From Lunularia cruciata (taxonomy: Eukaryota; Streptophyta; Marchantiopsida; Lunulariales; Lunulariaceae), in contig OX419755.1 of assembly GCA_948567375.1 (NCBI GenBank), positions 79,130,218 through 79,194,217 of the forward strand: a DNA stretch of 64,000 nucleotides. The letters are read 5' to 3'. Made by a program: the position numbers and the translations under genes. Under the pieces are notes generated by a model. That model worked only from the letters and a program-made list of their open reading frames with translations. It was not told the DNA's origin and did not search any database. Positions 45,601-58,339 of this stretch are shown piece after piece. Position 1 is the stretch's first letter, and each line of letters starts with the position of its first letter.

Positions 45601-46500
45601 GGACTTCGGCACATTACCTTGGTGCAGCAGCATCCTCACTACGGACAGAGCTTTCGGGGGCACGGACGGCGAATATACGAACGGAGCCAACGAACGGAGT
45701 GCGTGCCAAGCTTCCATCCAGGAGACCGTCAAGAACGGCGACCACAGTCAACTGATCGTGCCAAACAGATCCCGCCATGGTTGGTAGCGTATTTGGCCAA
45801 CATCGTCTAGAGCACGGTGATTCACCGTCTACGCCGCCTCCACATACGATAATGAAAATACTGGTATTATTTCCTCATAATAAGCATCAAACGATTCTCA
45901 TAGTATTTTACCAGATTAAACTGCAAGAGAGTATGGATTTTAATCCAGAACAAGCTATTGATCGAGAACGAGTGAAATAGCCTTTGTAGCATGATGGTCG
46001 TTTCCTTGTATGGCTTGATGGGGTCTTCCCATCAACCCGTACAAGGTCTACCCATCCTTCTTGCTTTCACACGCGGTCGCGTTTTTCACTTTGTAGCATG
46101 ATAGTTTTTAGAAAGGGATCTATCTCCATAATTTTATTCTCCATACAAGCTTGTAGACACATGAGACAAAAATGTAACATCTTAACTAAGTAGTATTGAG
46201 ATGTAACGTGGATGTTCAGAATATTTGCGAACTACTAGTTGATTGCCGGATTAGAGCCGGCTCTTAAACCTCTCTCAACGTAAAGATAATGTTTGTTTGC
46301 CTATTTTCGAAGAGAATTAATCGGATGCCCTATTTAAGAGAATCTACTTCAAAGAACGGTCTAATTAGTACCAATATTATTATAGATATAGTTAGTTTAA
46401 GGTTAGAATAAGAAAAACTCATAGCGCAATCAGGTGATCAGATAGATACCTGAGCAGCCCTACATACCATATCTTTCCCACACACAACGGAAGATATATT
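45600..46500. other. Region upstream of SMO, no gene seen
   Basis: 45600-45790 is GC- and CpG-rich compared with the surroundings, probably promoter-proximal. A short inserted fragment with TSD lies at 45996-46088. The remainder to 46500 is AT-rich with no recognisable feature. Confidence 0.5.
45982..46102 (+). mobile_element. 93-bp insertion with 14-bp TSD and hairpin, probable non-LTR 3' end
   Basis: CTTTGTAGCATGAT occurs at 45982-45995 and 46089-46102, enclosing 93 bp. Inside is a near-perfect 19-bp stem (46004-46022 with 46028-46046). The stretch TGGCTTGATGGGGTCTTC resembles the 3' end of the LINE at 18725-18745 (CGGCTTGATAGGGTCTTC). Best read as a severely 5'-truncated copy from the same machinery. 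Confidence 0.65.
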
Positions 46501-46504
46501 ATCT

Positions 46505-47460
46505 TTAACATGGAAGCAAATCATGGATCCATTCAGAAAAAACTTGGCCACCCTTTGAACAAGGCCAATATAGAAAGAGCAAAAAGGTGACCACATAGAA
46601 TACATGAAAGATTTGAAGACCCATCAAGCCGCACAAGGGAGAGAAAAAAAGGTGTAAAATGGGGCTAGGCCCCAATAGTATCGATATGAGAATCTGCCCT
46701 ACCGCACCTAAGATATCCGAGCTATGCAAGTTGCACGGTCTACAAACTACAAGAGCATCCGAAGAAGTATCACCTAGTGTGATTGCTCTCCTATGAATTG
46801 CACCAGCCAATGGTCTCGATAGAGCATTGGACACACATTGTCTAATTTATGGTACAAAGTATGAGAGTGAGAGTGATACTCCCAATATCTAATATGGTAA
46901 GCTCTCGCGCATTCTCTAACAAATGTGTAAAATGCATGTCCATTATTTCATATAACTCCAAGGCTAGAAGAACAAAGAGATGACTTTGTTGCATACCCCT
47001 ATACTTGGAGACTTGGAGTGATGCTGCTCAGCTTGCCGCCCATCCAAGTGGATGAGTAATCACTCCTTCCAAAATTGCATCACAAGTAGGATTTGTAACC
47101 ACAACATCTGCCACTATCACTTAATCATCTTGGACCAAGTATAAGCCTACTCTGACACTTGTTGTTTGCAAAGCATATGAACACTCCCTCCAAGCAAGGT
47201 ATCCATTCTCTTATGCCATAGTAAACATTATATCCCCGATGACATCATGGGTAGCTATCCTCTATTCTCCAAAAGGACACCGTATTGCAAGGTATCCATT
47301 CCCTTATGCCATAGTAAACATTATATCCCCAATGACATCATGGGTAGCTATCCTCTATTCTCCAAAAGGACACCGTATTGCAAGGTATCCATTCCCTTAT
47401 GCCATAGTAAACATTATATCCCTGATGACATCATGGATGCATATTCATGTAAAAAAGTAG
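46505..47460 (-). pseudogene. Second non-LTR fragment (finger and C-terminal region)
   Basis: On the minus strand this matches the LINE at 17990-18770: AGAIHRRAITLGDTSSDALVVCRP in frame 46834-46505 aligns with 18550-18620. The finger-side part continues to about 47440, where a 93-bp segment is amplified. 5' truncated. Ends not resolved. Confidence 0.8.
47195..47436 (-). repeat. 93-bp tandem repeat, 2.6 copies, in non-LTR fragment
   Basis: Units begin at 47195, 47288 and 47381 (CAAGGTATCCATTC...). The first two are full length, the third stops at 47436. The period is a multiple of three, so frames repeat. It derives from the finger-proximal coding part of the non-LTR element (compare 18090-18165). 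Confidence 0.95.
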
Positions 47461-50400
47461 CTTCTAAGTACTTCTAAATATAAAGGCCTTGTAGATCAAG
47501 AAGATTTGGTTTTGTTTCCAGAACTCATATTACACCATATAATATTGAATAATAAGACTTATTAAATTATGCTGATTGAATTTATCTTGAAAGAGAAAAT
47601 GATAACTTCACAACAAAATTCTTAGTACATGTAAGTGGAACCATGATCTTTGTTGATCTTTGCATGAATTGTACATGCTGCAAAGATGTTGTATACAAAC
47701 AATAGTAATAGATTATTATATGCATTTTGTTGTGTTGTCCTCCTCCAAATAACTACATAACATTATTTTTTCTTATAAAGCACTTAATTTTTCATATGGT
47801 GAGGATATTTTATATGTAAAAATTTCCAATGTTTGCCAAGATACATGCCTAACAACTTTAGAGTATTTTCTATCATGTGCTAAAGATTCTTGCTCAAATC
47901 ACTTCTCTTACCCTTATGCAAAAAAATTGCACATGCACTTGTTCTTCTTGCTTCACTTGCTTATAGAAAATACAATTTTGGATAGCCATGGTATATTATA
48001 TGTAGTATATAAGGAACATTCCACTTAGTTTTTATTCAGTTAATTAATTCTACAAAGTATCAAGCCTTACAATTTTATCTTTTATATTCTTGATGGATTC
48101 AAATATTTGGATATATCAAAGCAAAAGCTTTGAATACTACCAAGGATATTAGAATTTAGTTCGGTATTGCATTTGGTATTGTATATGATTTCCTAATTGT
48201 TACTTGTAGATGATATTAGAATTTAGTTAAGTATTTCATAAACAAGATTTTCTAATTTTTAACTGTAGTTCTCTACTCAAATTGGTAAGCCATCCTTGAA
48301 CAAGATAAGTGTTACATGTTGGCAAGTACATAGGTTATTTTCCTTGGCAATGATAAAATTTTAGAAGCTCAAAATCAAATGATATGTAGTTTGATGTCAA
48401 ACATGTTATAAGGGAGAAATACCTTTGATACATTTTGATCTTACATCTTAAATGTCATTAGGTGGATAGTAAATAGGTTATAAAGAGAGAAGGATCTTTG
48501 ATGTTGTGGATAGAATGTGATTAGGTGGAAGGAGATCATGGAGTATTGGAGGAAATATTTAATAGAAACCTTTTGAATGATTTTGGGGTTTTAGAAGATG
48601 GAGCAAAAATAATAGAACAAGTGAAAGTGCTCACTAACCAACTAATTACATCAGTACTAGTTCAAGCACATCATCCATTTGTATCAATTAGTATCATCTT
48701 TACATCCAAAAACATAAGGATAAGGTGATTAAGCACATAATCTATATGCAATATTGTTGTTAACCTAACAAACCAATATGAGGTGACTATTTCAGTAACT
48801 AATACTCAAAGCTACTCAGTTTTCTCCCTTATAAGTCAATTACACAATGTTTCCATTGATAAATTATCATAACAAAGAAATATGAATAATTTTTCTTGAT
48901 AGCCCAAATTGGATCTATATATTCTCTAACATATTCAAGATACACAAGGATGTTGATGACTACCTCAAAAAAAAGTTGTCAAATATTAAAGCTAAAAAGT
49001 ATTGCAAGAAAATTGATTGAAAAAATGCTTATCTAGATTGTTTTATAAACTTTCTTGAAGGTTGGTATTCTTTAAGTCCATTTACAATATACATTACTCA
49101 AATAGATTATAACTTTTGCAAAAGTAGAAGATTATAATAAGTAGACAAAATACATAATAATATCTTTTTTCATAAGCAAAAGACAAGTAAATGCCAAAAT
49201 AACAATAGTATAGGAGGAAACTATTATTGGAGGTTGTGGGCACAAAGGAGTACTTTGTCATAGAGTAAGCCAAGGAAATAGTTATAATACTAAGAAACCA
49301 TGACCATTTTTAGTTTGATTATCACATTCGCATATGCAATGAACTCAAGGAAATATCTTCATACCAATCCTACAATATGAAGTGAAGACATAATAGTTCA
49401 TGAGTTCAAGCTAGAAAATCTACCATTGAAAGGACAAGACATCAAAAGCATTTGTAATGATATCAAAGAAATATCTTCATCTTTACATTATGCAAAAGAA
49501 GATAAGAGAGTTAAAAAGTGAAATCTAGAAACCCTACCTTTGGAAGGAGGAACATTGGTACATGGACTTTGATAAAGGAGATGGAATTGAGTCAAACCCA
49601 GCCTTGTAATTAATGCAATGCTACTTTAGATTGAGTTTATGGATAAACCTCAATTAAGAGAAAATATATTTCTTAGAACTCAAAATTTGTTCTCAATATA
49701 TTGATCTTAAATAAGTTGCAAAAACATCTTCTTATCATGGATCAGATGTAGTTTATTTGTTGAAAAAAATATATGTATTTTATGTATGACAAAGAATTGA
49801 CTAAATCCATATGAAAATATGTACTTGCATAACTTCTTGAAGAAATTTCCAAATAAACCAATTAGATATTATTCATTTTTATCCAAATATTATAATATTT
49901 GAATCAAATAAATCTATGTATTATATTCTTAATGAACCATCTTAGACTTTAATAATAAACTTTATTTTTTATACTGCACCAAAATGTAAAATTGACTTTT
50001 CTTGTGTGATGTGGTGTGATGTATCAATATTTCTTGGTCAATATTGGTATCCCAATATTGACCAAATTGTGATATAATAATAATAAATAGGTCATTCCTT
50101 AGAGATATGGTTCAAAAATGGCTAGATTTGGAGAGAAGTGTCACCATTGCACTACTTTATAATCTCTTTGGCAAAAACCACCCATAAGAGTGTAATGATA
50201 CAAATTGCATCATACTACCAAAAGTAAAGAGTAACCAAAATTGACTTTCACTTATAATAAGTTCAAACTAGTACTTAAATGAAATGATTCAATTAACCCC
50301 AAAGAGGCTACTTCTACTCAAGACTCCTACTTCAAAGACCTCATTCCACCCTTCCTAGAAGGCACAACTCCATGCAAATGATTTTTGCATCCAAAGGATT

Positions 50401-51619
50401 TTTGCATTGGTGACTATTCTTCATCTTCACTCTTGTGGTATTATCAACATAGAACTCACTTAAGACCTGTCAAGGCATTGCTTTTCTTCTTTAGAACTGT
50501 TAGGGATTGCACACCTAGTCACAAGCATTAGTGATCACACACACTCAATCAATTAGATTCCTATTGCAATTTTTCTCATAGTCACTCAACAAAGATTTGA
50601 CACCAATGCTTGGAAAGAAAAGCAACAAAGAGCTTTTTGCTCTTTTACTTTATACATCTTCTATTGACTGAATAAATATTTATAGGGAGTTGATAGTACT
50701 TTGTACTTTGAATGAATGAAGAAGATCTAACGGTGGGAAAGTACAAAGATTTCTCAAGATTACACTTCCTTGCATCTACATTCTATACTAGATATCTTAT
50801 TAGCCTTGTCTTATCATATCTTGTTTAGGTATACATTGATAATTGACTAACAGATGTCTTGGGAAGTTATCTACTCTTCCCAAAAGAATCTTACATTTTT
50901 CCTCTTTGAACATTCTTTGTACTCCAAAAATTACAACTACATAGAACCTTCAACTAAGAAGAGCTTTTTCAATAAAGGGTCTTTGGTGCTAAACAACTAC
51001 AAAGAGCTTCCTTTGCCTCTAGCCTCTAGCCTCTAGCCTTTCTAAGAAGATCTACTCTTTCCTAATAATTTTTTATCCTTAATATTAAGGTATCATAAGA
51101 TTCTATGAACTTCCCATATACATGTTCTTTGAATTTAATGGCTATTCTATCCATTTTTGGATCTTCATGGTCTTCCCTTCCAGCATATGCACATGCAATT
51201 TTAGCTCATGTAGCTTTGTTTTGGTCATTTTTCCTTTTGCTACTTCTTGAGATATGGACATCAATTGGTTCCAAAGATCTTTCAAGTCATGGAGTATCTT
51301 TGCCTTGGCTTCCTTTGGAATAGCATATATATCTCAAAGTTCTATAGTGACCTCTTCTATTATATTTGATTTGTTTGTATCTTGCTTTGGATTCAGCTTC
51401 TCTAATTTAGCTTGCAAGGATCTATCTTGAGATTTGTTTCCTTCCCATACTCCTCTAAGATAACCTCATGAGTGGCACTTCTTTCTTTCTCCTCTTGTAA
51501 GTTGCATTGTAATTTGTAGATGTGGTTGATCTTAGTTTGTATCTCAACTTCATACCACTTTCAATTTTATTGTTGCTCACTTGGAGTGCACTTAGTTTGT
51601 CTTGTAGTTTTTGGACTTT
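47461..51619. other. AT-rich region, no gene recognised
   Basis: About 4.2 kb of very AT-rich sequence with stops in all frames. The longest plus frame is 48525-48728, with no recognisable domain. One perfect short hairpin at 50034-50065. Probably old repeats or intergenic DNA. Confidence 0.55.
50034..50065. repeat. 14-bp perfect hairpin
   Basis: TTGGTCAATATTGG (50034-50047), loop TATC, then its exact complement (50052-50065). Meaning unknown. Confidence 0.9.
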
Positions 51620-52331
51620 TGTAATACCAACAGCTAGACATATTAGCTAGAGGTGAAAATTGGTTTGGTAATATCTGGAAGGATGTTATGTATGATGGGC
51701 TAGGTAGATCAGATAGAGGTGTCACCAAAAAAGTACTTCTACTAATAGAGTAGGAGTAAAAAAAGGCCTGAATTGTAACATTAAAAGCTAGACATATCAT
51801 CTAGAGGTGAAAATTGGCTTGGTGACATCTGAGAGAATGTTATCTATGATAGTTTAGGTAGATCAGATAGAGGTGTCACCAAAAGAGGACTTTTACTAAT
51901 AAGACAGGAGTCAAAAATAGCCTAAACTTTAGAGCCAATTTTAGAGGCCTAAAAAATGAATTAGGCCTTGAAAGGCTAGCCTTCTCTCCTCAAGTTTGAC
52001 TCATTGAGAGATTTTTAATAGTACCTCACTCATGCAATTTGGAGATTCCTACAAGAAGATTCTCTAAAGATTCCTTATGGTCAAAGATGGTTTGACCAAC
52101 CAAATAGGATCAAACCGACATGTCACCCATATATGCAATTAATCTAAGGTTAGAGATTGCTACCATGTCACTAATTCATGTATCTGATCCAAGGGTGGAG
52201 CTTCCTTTGGGGAAGTCTCTTTGCTATATTATACAATCAAGGTGCTCCTTTGGAGCATCAGCGGTTGAGTGTGAAACTCTGTGTTTCTTCTTTTGTGTTT
52301 CTTTCAAGTCTCCAATCCTTGGAAGATTACA
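51620..52331 (+). mobile_element. Solo LTR, family C (long form), TSD ACTTY
   Basis: 712 bp, TGTAATACCAACAG...GGAAGATTACA, with flanks ACTTT (51615-51619) and ACTTC (52332-52336). U3 block duplicated (second start near 51776). Inserted in pyrimidine-rich unclassified sequence. Confidence 0.92.
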
Positions 52332-53833
52332 ACTTCTTGGTATTGATTCTTCTTTGCATTTTTTAGTGAATTCTTCTCTTGCTTCAAATCTTCTTCCTCA
52401 TATAGTAATTATCTCCTCTCATACACTCTTCCTTGTACATGACCTTTTACTTCTCTGCCTCTCCTTGCCATTAACCCTTCTTTGCCTTCATCAAATTATT
52501 TTTTGCATGTAGTCTCTTCACCAATGAGGTTTAATCTTTAAACCTGTGCAAATCCTATTGATATTAAAGGAGAATTTCATACATGTATATCAACAAAGAA
52601 GCAATAGACTTGATCAAGAAAGATGCTCCATCAAATGTTGGTATGGATTGCACTTCAATTACCATAACTTCCTCTTCATATTGAACACCTTTAAGGACAT
52701 CCTCTTTGTTGAAGTCAATTTCTTCCTCCTCTTCAATCTCCTCCTCTTCTAACTCAAAAGGTGATCTTGGTTGCCACTAGAGTAGTTGATTCTTTGCTCT
52801 AAAGATCTTCTTGATCTTTGGCTTGGTGATTCACTTCACCTTGTGGAGCATATTCCATACTTTTTTAGTTATTCTCTCTTGCAATTTTGGTCTCAATCTT
52901 GTGCATGGTAAGTTTTTAGTCTTCCTCTTCTTCTTTGTCTTTGGATTCACCCTCATCCAAAGAGCTATCCACCACATGTGGCTTCTTCCTTACACTCTTT
53001 GTAAGACATTTTTATTTTAAGGAAGGAGTAACTCTCTCCTTGTGAAGGATTGTATACTCCTTTACCTCCATAAGTTAACCTATAGTACTAGAATCCTTAT
53101 CGACTTCTTGAATCTTCTTTCTCACTCCTCTCTCTTTAGGTTGTGATTCAAAATAACTATTTGAGTGGAAGTGGCTGGTGAATTTCTTTCTCTCTTCCTT
53201 TTAAAAAATAATTGACCCCATATAAAAGTGAATGACAAATGGAGCCAAATAGGTAGCTCATCTTAGTCTAGGTCTTGAATCATCAATTGGGTATACCAAT
53301 AAAACATAAATGTCTAGTTTGCTATTACTCTTCCATCCACTTGGTCAAAGAAGATTGCCTTATCAATTGTCAAGTAAGTTGTCATTTTGGGTGAACAACT
53401 TCATAAGTGAAGACAAGATCACTCTTTGGGATAGGTGCTTTTAATTAGCAACTTGCAAATGCTTGTTAAGGTTTCTTGATTTAGCAAATAAGCCAGTTAT
53501 TTGGGTATTAACTTCATTTTCCATATCACCAGAATTTGTATCTAAAGTGAGTCCCTCCAAAGTTCTTGCTTTTGGCCCAAGGACTATCCTCCAATTTTCT
53601 TCATTCCACTCTTTTGGATTGCATCTTAAATTTTCACTCTCATGGTTCTTAGTTCTCATCTCATGTTCCATTGAGTGTGAACAAAGATTCCAATTAAAGG
53701 GCAAGATGGTCAAGCGCTTGCTCTAAAATAATTCACTCCAAACATGCATTGTACATTTATCCACCATTGAGTAGAAAAGGATTACTATTGGAGCTCTCCT
53801 CATTACACTCTACACTTTCACCATGTTGGTTAA
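52332..53833. other. Pyrimidine-rich region continuing from before the solo LTR, unclassified
   Basis: Together with about 50850-51614 this is strongly T/C-rich on the plus strand (A/G-rich, Lys/Glu codons on the minus strand), as an antisense decayed coiled-coil or Gag-like gene would look. No frame is long enough to assign (53713-53441 minus, 90 aa, unrecognised). Confidence 0.45.
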
Positions 53834-53936
53834 TGTCATGCGTATATACATTGCTACACAACATACATTGTTGTCAACATCATGCACTATAGAAGCACAA
53901 CTCATGCAAAAGTCATACATAAACTCTAAAGTGCCA
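53834..53936 (-). repeat. Terminal repeat X' of B3
   Basis: Starts TGTCATGCGTATATAC. Direct repeat of 54386-54489 across the 3' LTR, the same layout and the same outer end as in B1 (8332-8430). Confidence 0.85.
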
Positions 53937-54383
53937 CAATAATCAATTTAGTCTTAACTCAAATCACACTCAACTTGGATCAGCAATCAAACCTCAACTC
54001 AATAATCTGCAAACAATATGCATTGATTACAATCAAGCCATACCCACTCAAGCTAAGAGACTCTAGGCGATGCTTGTTGGGCCCTGTCTACCATAGCCAT
54101 GAACTTGAAGGCTAAAAATCAAAGAAGTGAGGTCTTTGGAGCTTCACTTTGAAGATATACCTCTCTACTTGATTTAGATCTCTAGCTCTAATAACATTGA
54201 TAGCCCATTTGACGATATGAATGGTGCAAGTAATTGTAGATCCCACGGTGTGATCAATGTCCCTAACACAAAATCTGGCTACCACTAAGTAATCTTTGAG
54301 CAACTATTATTATAACTCTAACTGCCAAGATTATCACTCCAATGTCCAAGCAAACTAGCCTTGATATTGCAAATGTCATGTCA
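53937..54383 (-). mobile_element. B3 3' LTR
   Basis: 447 bp, colinear with the other family-B LTRs. Inner neighbour is repeat X (54386-54489). Confidence 0.85.
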
Positions 54384-54639
54384 ATTATTATACATATATA
54401 CATCACTACATAACATACATTGTTATCAACATCATATACTATATAAGCAAAACTCATATAGAAATCATACATAAACTCTAAAGTATCACAATTACCCCTC
54501 TAATTGGCGGTTAGGTCCCTCTAACTCTAGAGAGCCATCTATTTCAAGTATGTGATTTGCCTATAGTGTGCAAAGATTAGGATGCAAGGTGCTACCGAGC
54601 CCCATCATTGGTCATCTATCTGCAATTTATATCACATAA

Positions 54640-55020
54640 AGAGTGAAATAGCTATAGGTCAAGTACATCAAGGACATAACCACTATCTTTGATAAACCAT
54701 CATAAAGACAAGATTCAAACATGCCATATGCCATCCTCTTGAATAGCTATCACACACCAATATAGTAGTAGCTCCACCAAAAGAGCCACATAGCATGCAC
54801 CGCAAGCCTACATGTACAATTGCCAAGCTTGGGTACATAAAGCCATCAATATTTAGGAGGTGGCATGGTGCACAATTGGGTACATGATCCTTCCAAACAA
54901 CACCATCATGTCCTTCCAACACGAGAATTCCAGAAGCCAAAACCTCATGTACTCTCAAGTTAGTGTGACTTGTAGTCACATCAAGTCTCATTAATGCAAT
55001 TTGCTAGATATTCATAATCA
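54640..55020 (-). pseudogene. B3 integrase tail with PHD-like finger
   Basis: Frame 54991-54683 has LVLEGHDGVVWKDHV, NCAPCHLLNIDG, RCMLCGS, LVCDSY and GWHMACL. After one stop, WLCP-stop-C and the terminal TGA follow. The first Cys pair is intact (lost in B1), but the second pair reads CDSY, so this copy is broken too. The stop position matches B1, showing that pol ends with the finger. Confidence 0.78.
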
Positions 55021-55319
55021 TCCAAATGAAATTGATAAATCAAGGTTCTATAACCTCTTCTTCAAAAATTAGCATAGCATAAGGTATCCCTAAGTTGAGC
55101 AATTGCTAACATCTCAAAGGTCATTGGCATTACTCTTTGAAAGGTCTTTACAAGTTGAGAACATGCACTCACCCATACATCTAGATCATCCAAGTCCAAA
55201 ATTACAATAGCATCACAACAAATGGCTCTAGGTAAATTTGGATCTTGTCCATAGAGTAGGAAGTAAGGAGAGGAGGATTCTAAGGAGGATTTCTAGGTAA
55301 ACCAATAGCCTATGGCCAA

Positions 55320-55900
55320 CCAAAGTAATTGGAGATCTCAATCTCCCAAGCAGCCTCTGTTCAAACTATCCTTATGTAATTCTCTCTTCACTATCTAAAC
55401 CACTCTCTATACTAAGCCATCTGCCATAAGGTGATCTTGAGAGGTATTAAGGTGATTGATCAAGGCTTTGTCACACAAGACCTTAAACTCTCCCAAGAAT
55501 TTTATACCTTGACTAGTGAAAAACTTAGTTGGTGTACCAAATAACTAAGAACACCCGATCCAAGAGCAAGTAAGTTGTCCCTTCACTTGACTTGTTAGGA
55601 AGTGCCACCAACTCAATCCACTTGAAGAAGTATTTTACCATAACCAAAACATACCGATGATCTCTCATAGTCAATAGTATGGGTCCATCAAAGTCCAATC
55701 TCCAATAGTAACCTAACACCATGATAGATAATGGGTGTAACTATGGCATGGGAGCATTAAATGATGCTCTAACTTGGTCACAAACTATACATCTAGCAAC
55801 AAACTATTGTACATCAATTTGTATACCACACCACCAATAATGACTTTGGAGTAAGCTATGATATGTTTTACTCCAAAATGTCCTAATTCCTTATGAGCAT
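55320..55900 (-). pseudogene. B3 integrase remnant
   Basis: Frame 55722-55525 reads YYWRLDFDGPILLTMRDHRYVLVMVKYFFKWIELVALPNKSSEG in pieces, matching the B1 core (18968-19276). Upstream zinc-domain fragments to about 55900. No second catalytic region in frame. Confidence 0.85.
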
Positions 55901-56399
55901 GATCTACCAATTGTCATCTTTGAGATAGAAGTGGTACTACTTGCACTCTACCATCCTCCCATGCACAAAGAAGGCATCTACCCCCCAATATAAATTTCTT
56001 GGCTTGCTAAAGGACATGGTCTCTCTACTTGGTACCAATTATGACACCTACAACATTAGTGCAAAGATAATCTATCAACATGACATCATCATGAATGTCT
56101 TGTTGACCTATACCAATATCTCACTCCTTTTGATTTGTGACTTCAACACCTCTTCTTGTCTATACTAAGAGACATACCATCAAAGCCTTAGAAAATATAC
56201 ATAGAAAGGTAGATGCATGCCAACCTAAAACCATCTCCTCATTTGTCTCGCCATGCCAATGTGGTCCAGTCTGATCTGTTGGCTGGGACATGGCTTTCTA
56301 CTCAACCTATCTGTATCATAGTTCACCATTCTAGGTCTATGAATAATTGTGAAATCATACTCCCATAAAATCAGAACCCATTATGCAAACTTCCTTGAA

Positions 56400-57362
56400 A
56401 GCTTATCAAACTCCATCAACCACTTTAGTGGTTGATGATCAATGATGAGAGTGAAGTGGTTACCAAATAAATAACATCAAAAATGTGTTATTGCCCACAT
56501 TAATACCAAGCACTCTCCCAAGCACTCCCTCTCATATGAATGATACTTTGCTTCCATTGAATTGTTGAAATGATCAACATAGGCCACTTCCATCTTGTTG
56601 GATGAGCATCGCTCCATGCTCAAACATACTTTAATTAGTGTGAACCTAGAGTGGTCATCTTTTGATCGTCTCTTAAGAATAGGGGCAAATATCAACCTCT
56701 CCTTGAGCTCTACAAAATTTCTCTCTTGCTCATATCTCCAACACCACTCTTGTGTGAGCTTGGTCACCTTTATCAAGGCCTTGGCAATGGCACAAAATTC
56801 TCTCAAATATTGGTGATAAAAGTTTACCAACCCAAGGAATGTTTGTATTCTGCTCATATATGTGGGCCAAGGTATTCATGCATTAGTCTTCACCTTGGTT
56901 TGCTGAAAACCAAGTCCACTAAGGTAGATAGTGTGACCCAAATACTAAACCTGCTTATGGAATAATATACATTTCCCAAGATGTAATTTGAATATATGAG
57001 ATCTCAATCTATCAAACACCTCCAATAAATGTCTCTCATGCTTCTCCATAGTATTGTTTAAGACAAAAATGTGATCAATGTAGTATTGAGAAATATCCAA
57101 TCCTCCTAAGATCTTTTCCATGACCTTTGGAACTTGGCATGAGCCCAAATGGTAAAAACCTCCACCAATATATTACATCCTTACCGTGAGGACCAATAGC
57201 CTAAAATGTTACCTTGGGCTTGTCATCCTCCCTGATTGGCAACCAATGATATCCAACTATAAGATACAAAATACTAAATACCTTTGCATGCTCAATTGTA
57301 TCAAATATCTCCTCCTATGTATGCATAATATACCAATCAGTCCTAATTTGTTGGTTGATAAG
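56400..57362 (-). pseudogene. B3 RT thumb and RNase H remnant
   Basis: Frame 56857-56477 has TFLGLVNFYHQYLREFCAIAKAL (RT thumb) and a HYSYERECLGECLVL RNase H segment. Frame 57148-56945 has the palm with YIDH at 57071-57082 in place of YIDD, then KHERHLLEVFDRLRSH. The RT N-terminus continues beyond the solo LTR inserted at 57363. Confidence 0.88.
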
Positions 57363-58113
57363 TGTAATATCAATAGTTAGACACATGATCTAGAGTTGAA
57401 ATTTGGTTTGGTAAAATCTGGGAGGATGTTATACATGATGGACTAAGTAGATCAAATAGAGATATCACCGAAAGAGTACTTATAATAATAGGTCCAAAAC
57501 TGAAACATGCTTAAAGACTTTAGAACCAATAGCTAGATACATGATCTAGAGATGAAATTTGGTTTGGTAACATCTGGGAGGATGTTACACATGATGGACT
57601 AAGTAGGTCAGATAGAGGTTTCACCAAAAGTACTTCTATTGATAGGGCAGAAATTGAAATTGGCATGAAAACTTCAACGGTAATTTTGGAGGCCTAAACG
57701 GATGAATTAGGCCTCAAAAATGTGCAGTCCCCCCCCCCCCCCCTCCCAAATAGACCAAAGGTTGGAATTTCCTCCTCCTTGGTTTGTCTCACCAAGAGCT
57801 TTCTAATGGTACCTCACCCACGTGATTCTAAGATTCCTACAAGAAGATTCCCTAAAATATTCCCTCTAATCAAAGTCTGTTTGACCAACCAGATAGGACC
57901 AAGACTGACATGTCACCCATCCAAGCAAGTAATCTAAGGGTGGAGCTTGCTGACAGGTCACCTATCCATGTACCTAATCCTATGGTGGAGTTTCCTTGGA
58001 GATCTTCCTTGGCTATATAATAAAGAGAAGGTGCTCCTTTGAAGCATCAAAGGACTGAGTGTAAAATTTTCATTTTCTCTCTTGAAGAGTTCTCTTGTCC
58101 TCATAGTATTACA
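57363..58113 (+). mobile_element. Solo LTR, family C (long form), in B3 RT (TSD ATAAG)
   Basis: 751 bp, TGTAATATCAATAG...AGTATTACA, with perfect ATAAG duplications (57358-57362 and 58114-58118). The empty site is seen in B1 near 20926-20940. U3 block duplicated. A 15-C run at 57729-57743. Confidence 0.95.
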
Positions 58114-58339
58114 ATAAGACAATGATCTCCACACATCTACCTATTTGTGTTATTGTCATGCATAACTTTCTTGGTTGGCATCACTATAGTTGAAGCATAC
58201 CCTCCATGTGAAATCTCCACCAAAATAGCCTCAAAAAGGTTTCTACTATGGCTTTGAATCAATGCTCTCTCTATATGACTATATCTATAAGGACATCAAA
58301 AACTAGTGTATCAATAGTAAGCTCAATTAGAATACCATG
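58114..58339 (-). pseudogene. B3 RT N-terminal fragment between two solo LTRs
   Basis: Colinear with B0 5990-6210 and B1 20935-21150, readable only by alignment. Confidence 0.75.

Noticed and set aside
45171..45787. Overlapping plus-strand frames upstream of SMO (up to 110 aa)
   Set aside because: They overlap the probable SMO 5' UTR and promoter on the other strand, and their composition shows no protein family.
47195..47436. CRISPR-like array
   Set aside because: Directly adjoining 93-bp units without spacers, in a eukaryotic non-LTR fragment; a plain tandem repeat.
50850..53830. Antisense coiled-coil or copia gag gene
   Set aside because: Purine bias on the minus strand is suggestive, but no frame is long or recognisable enough to support a call.
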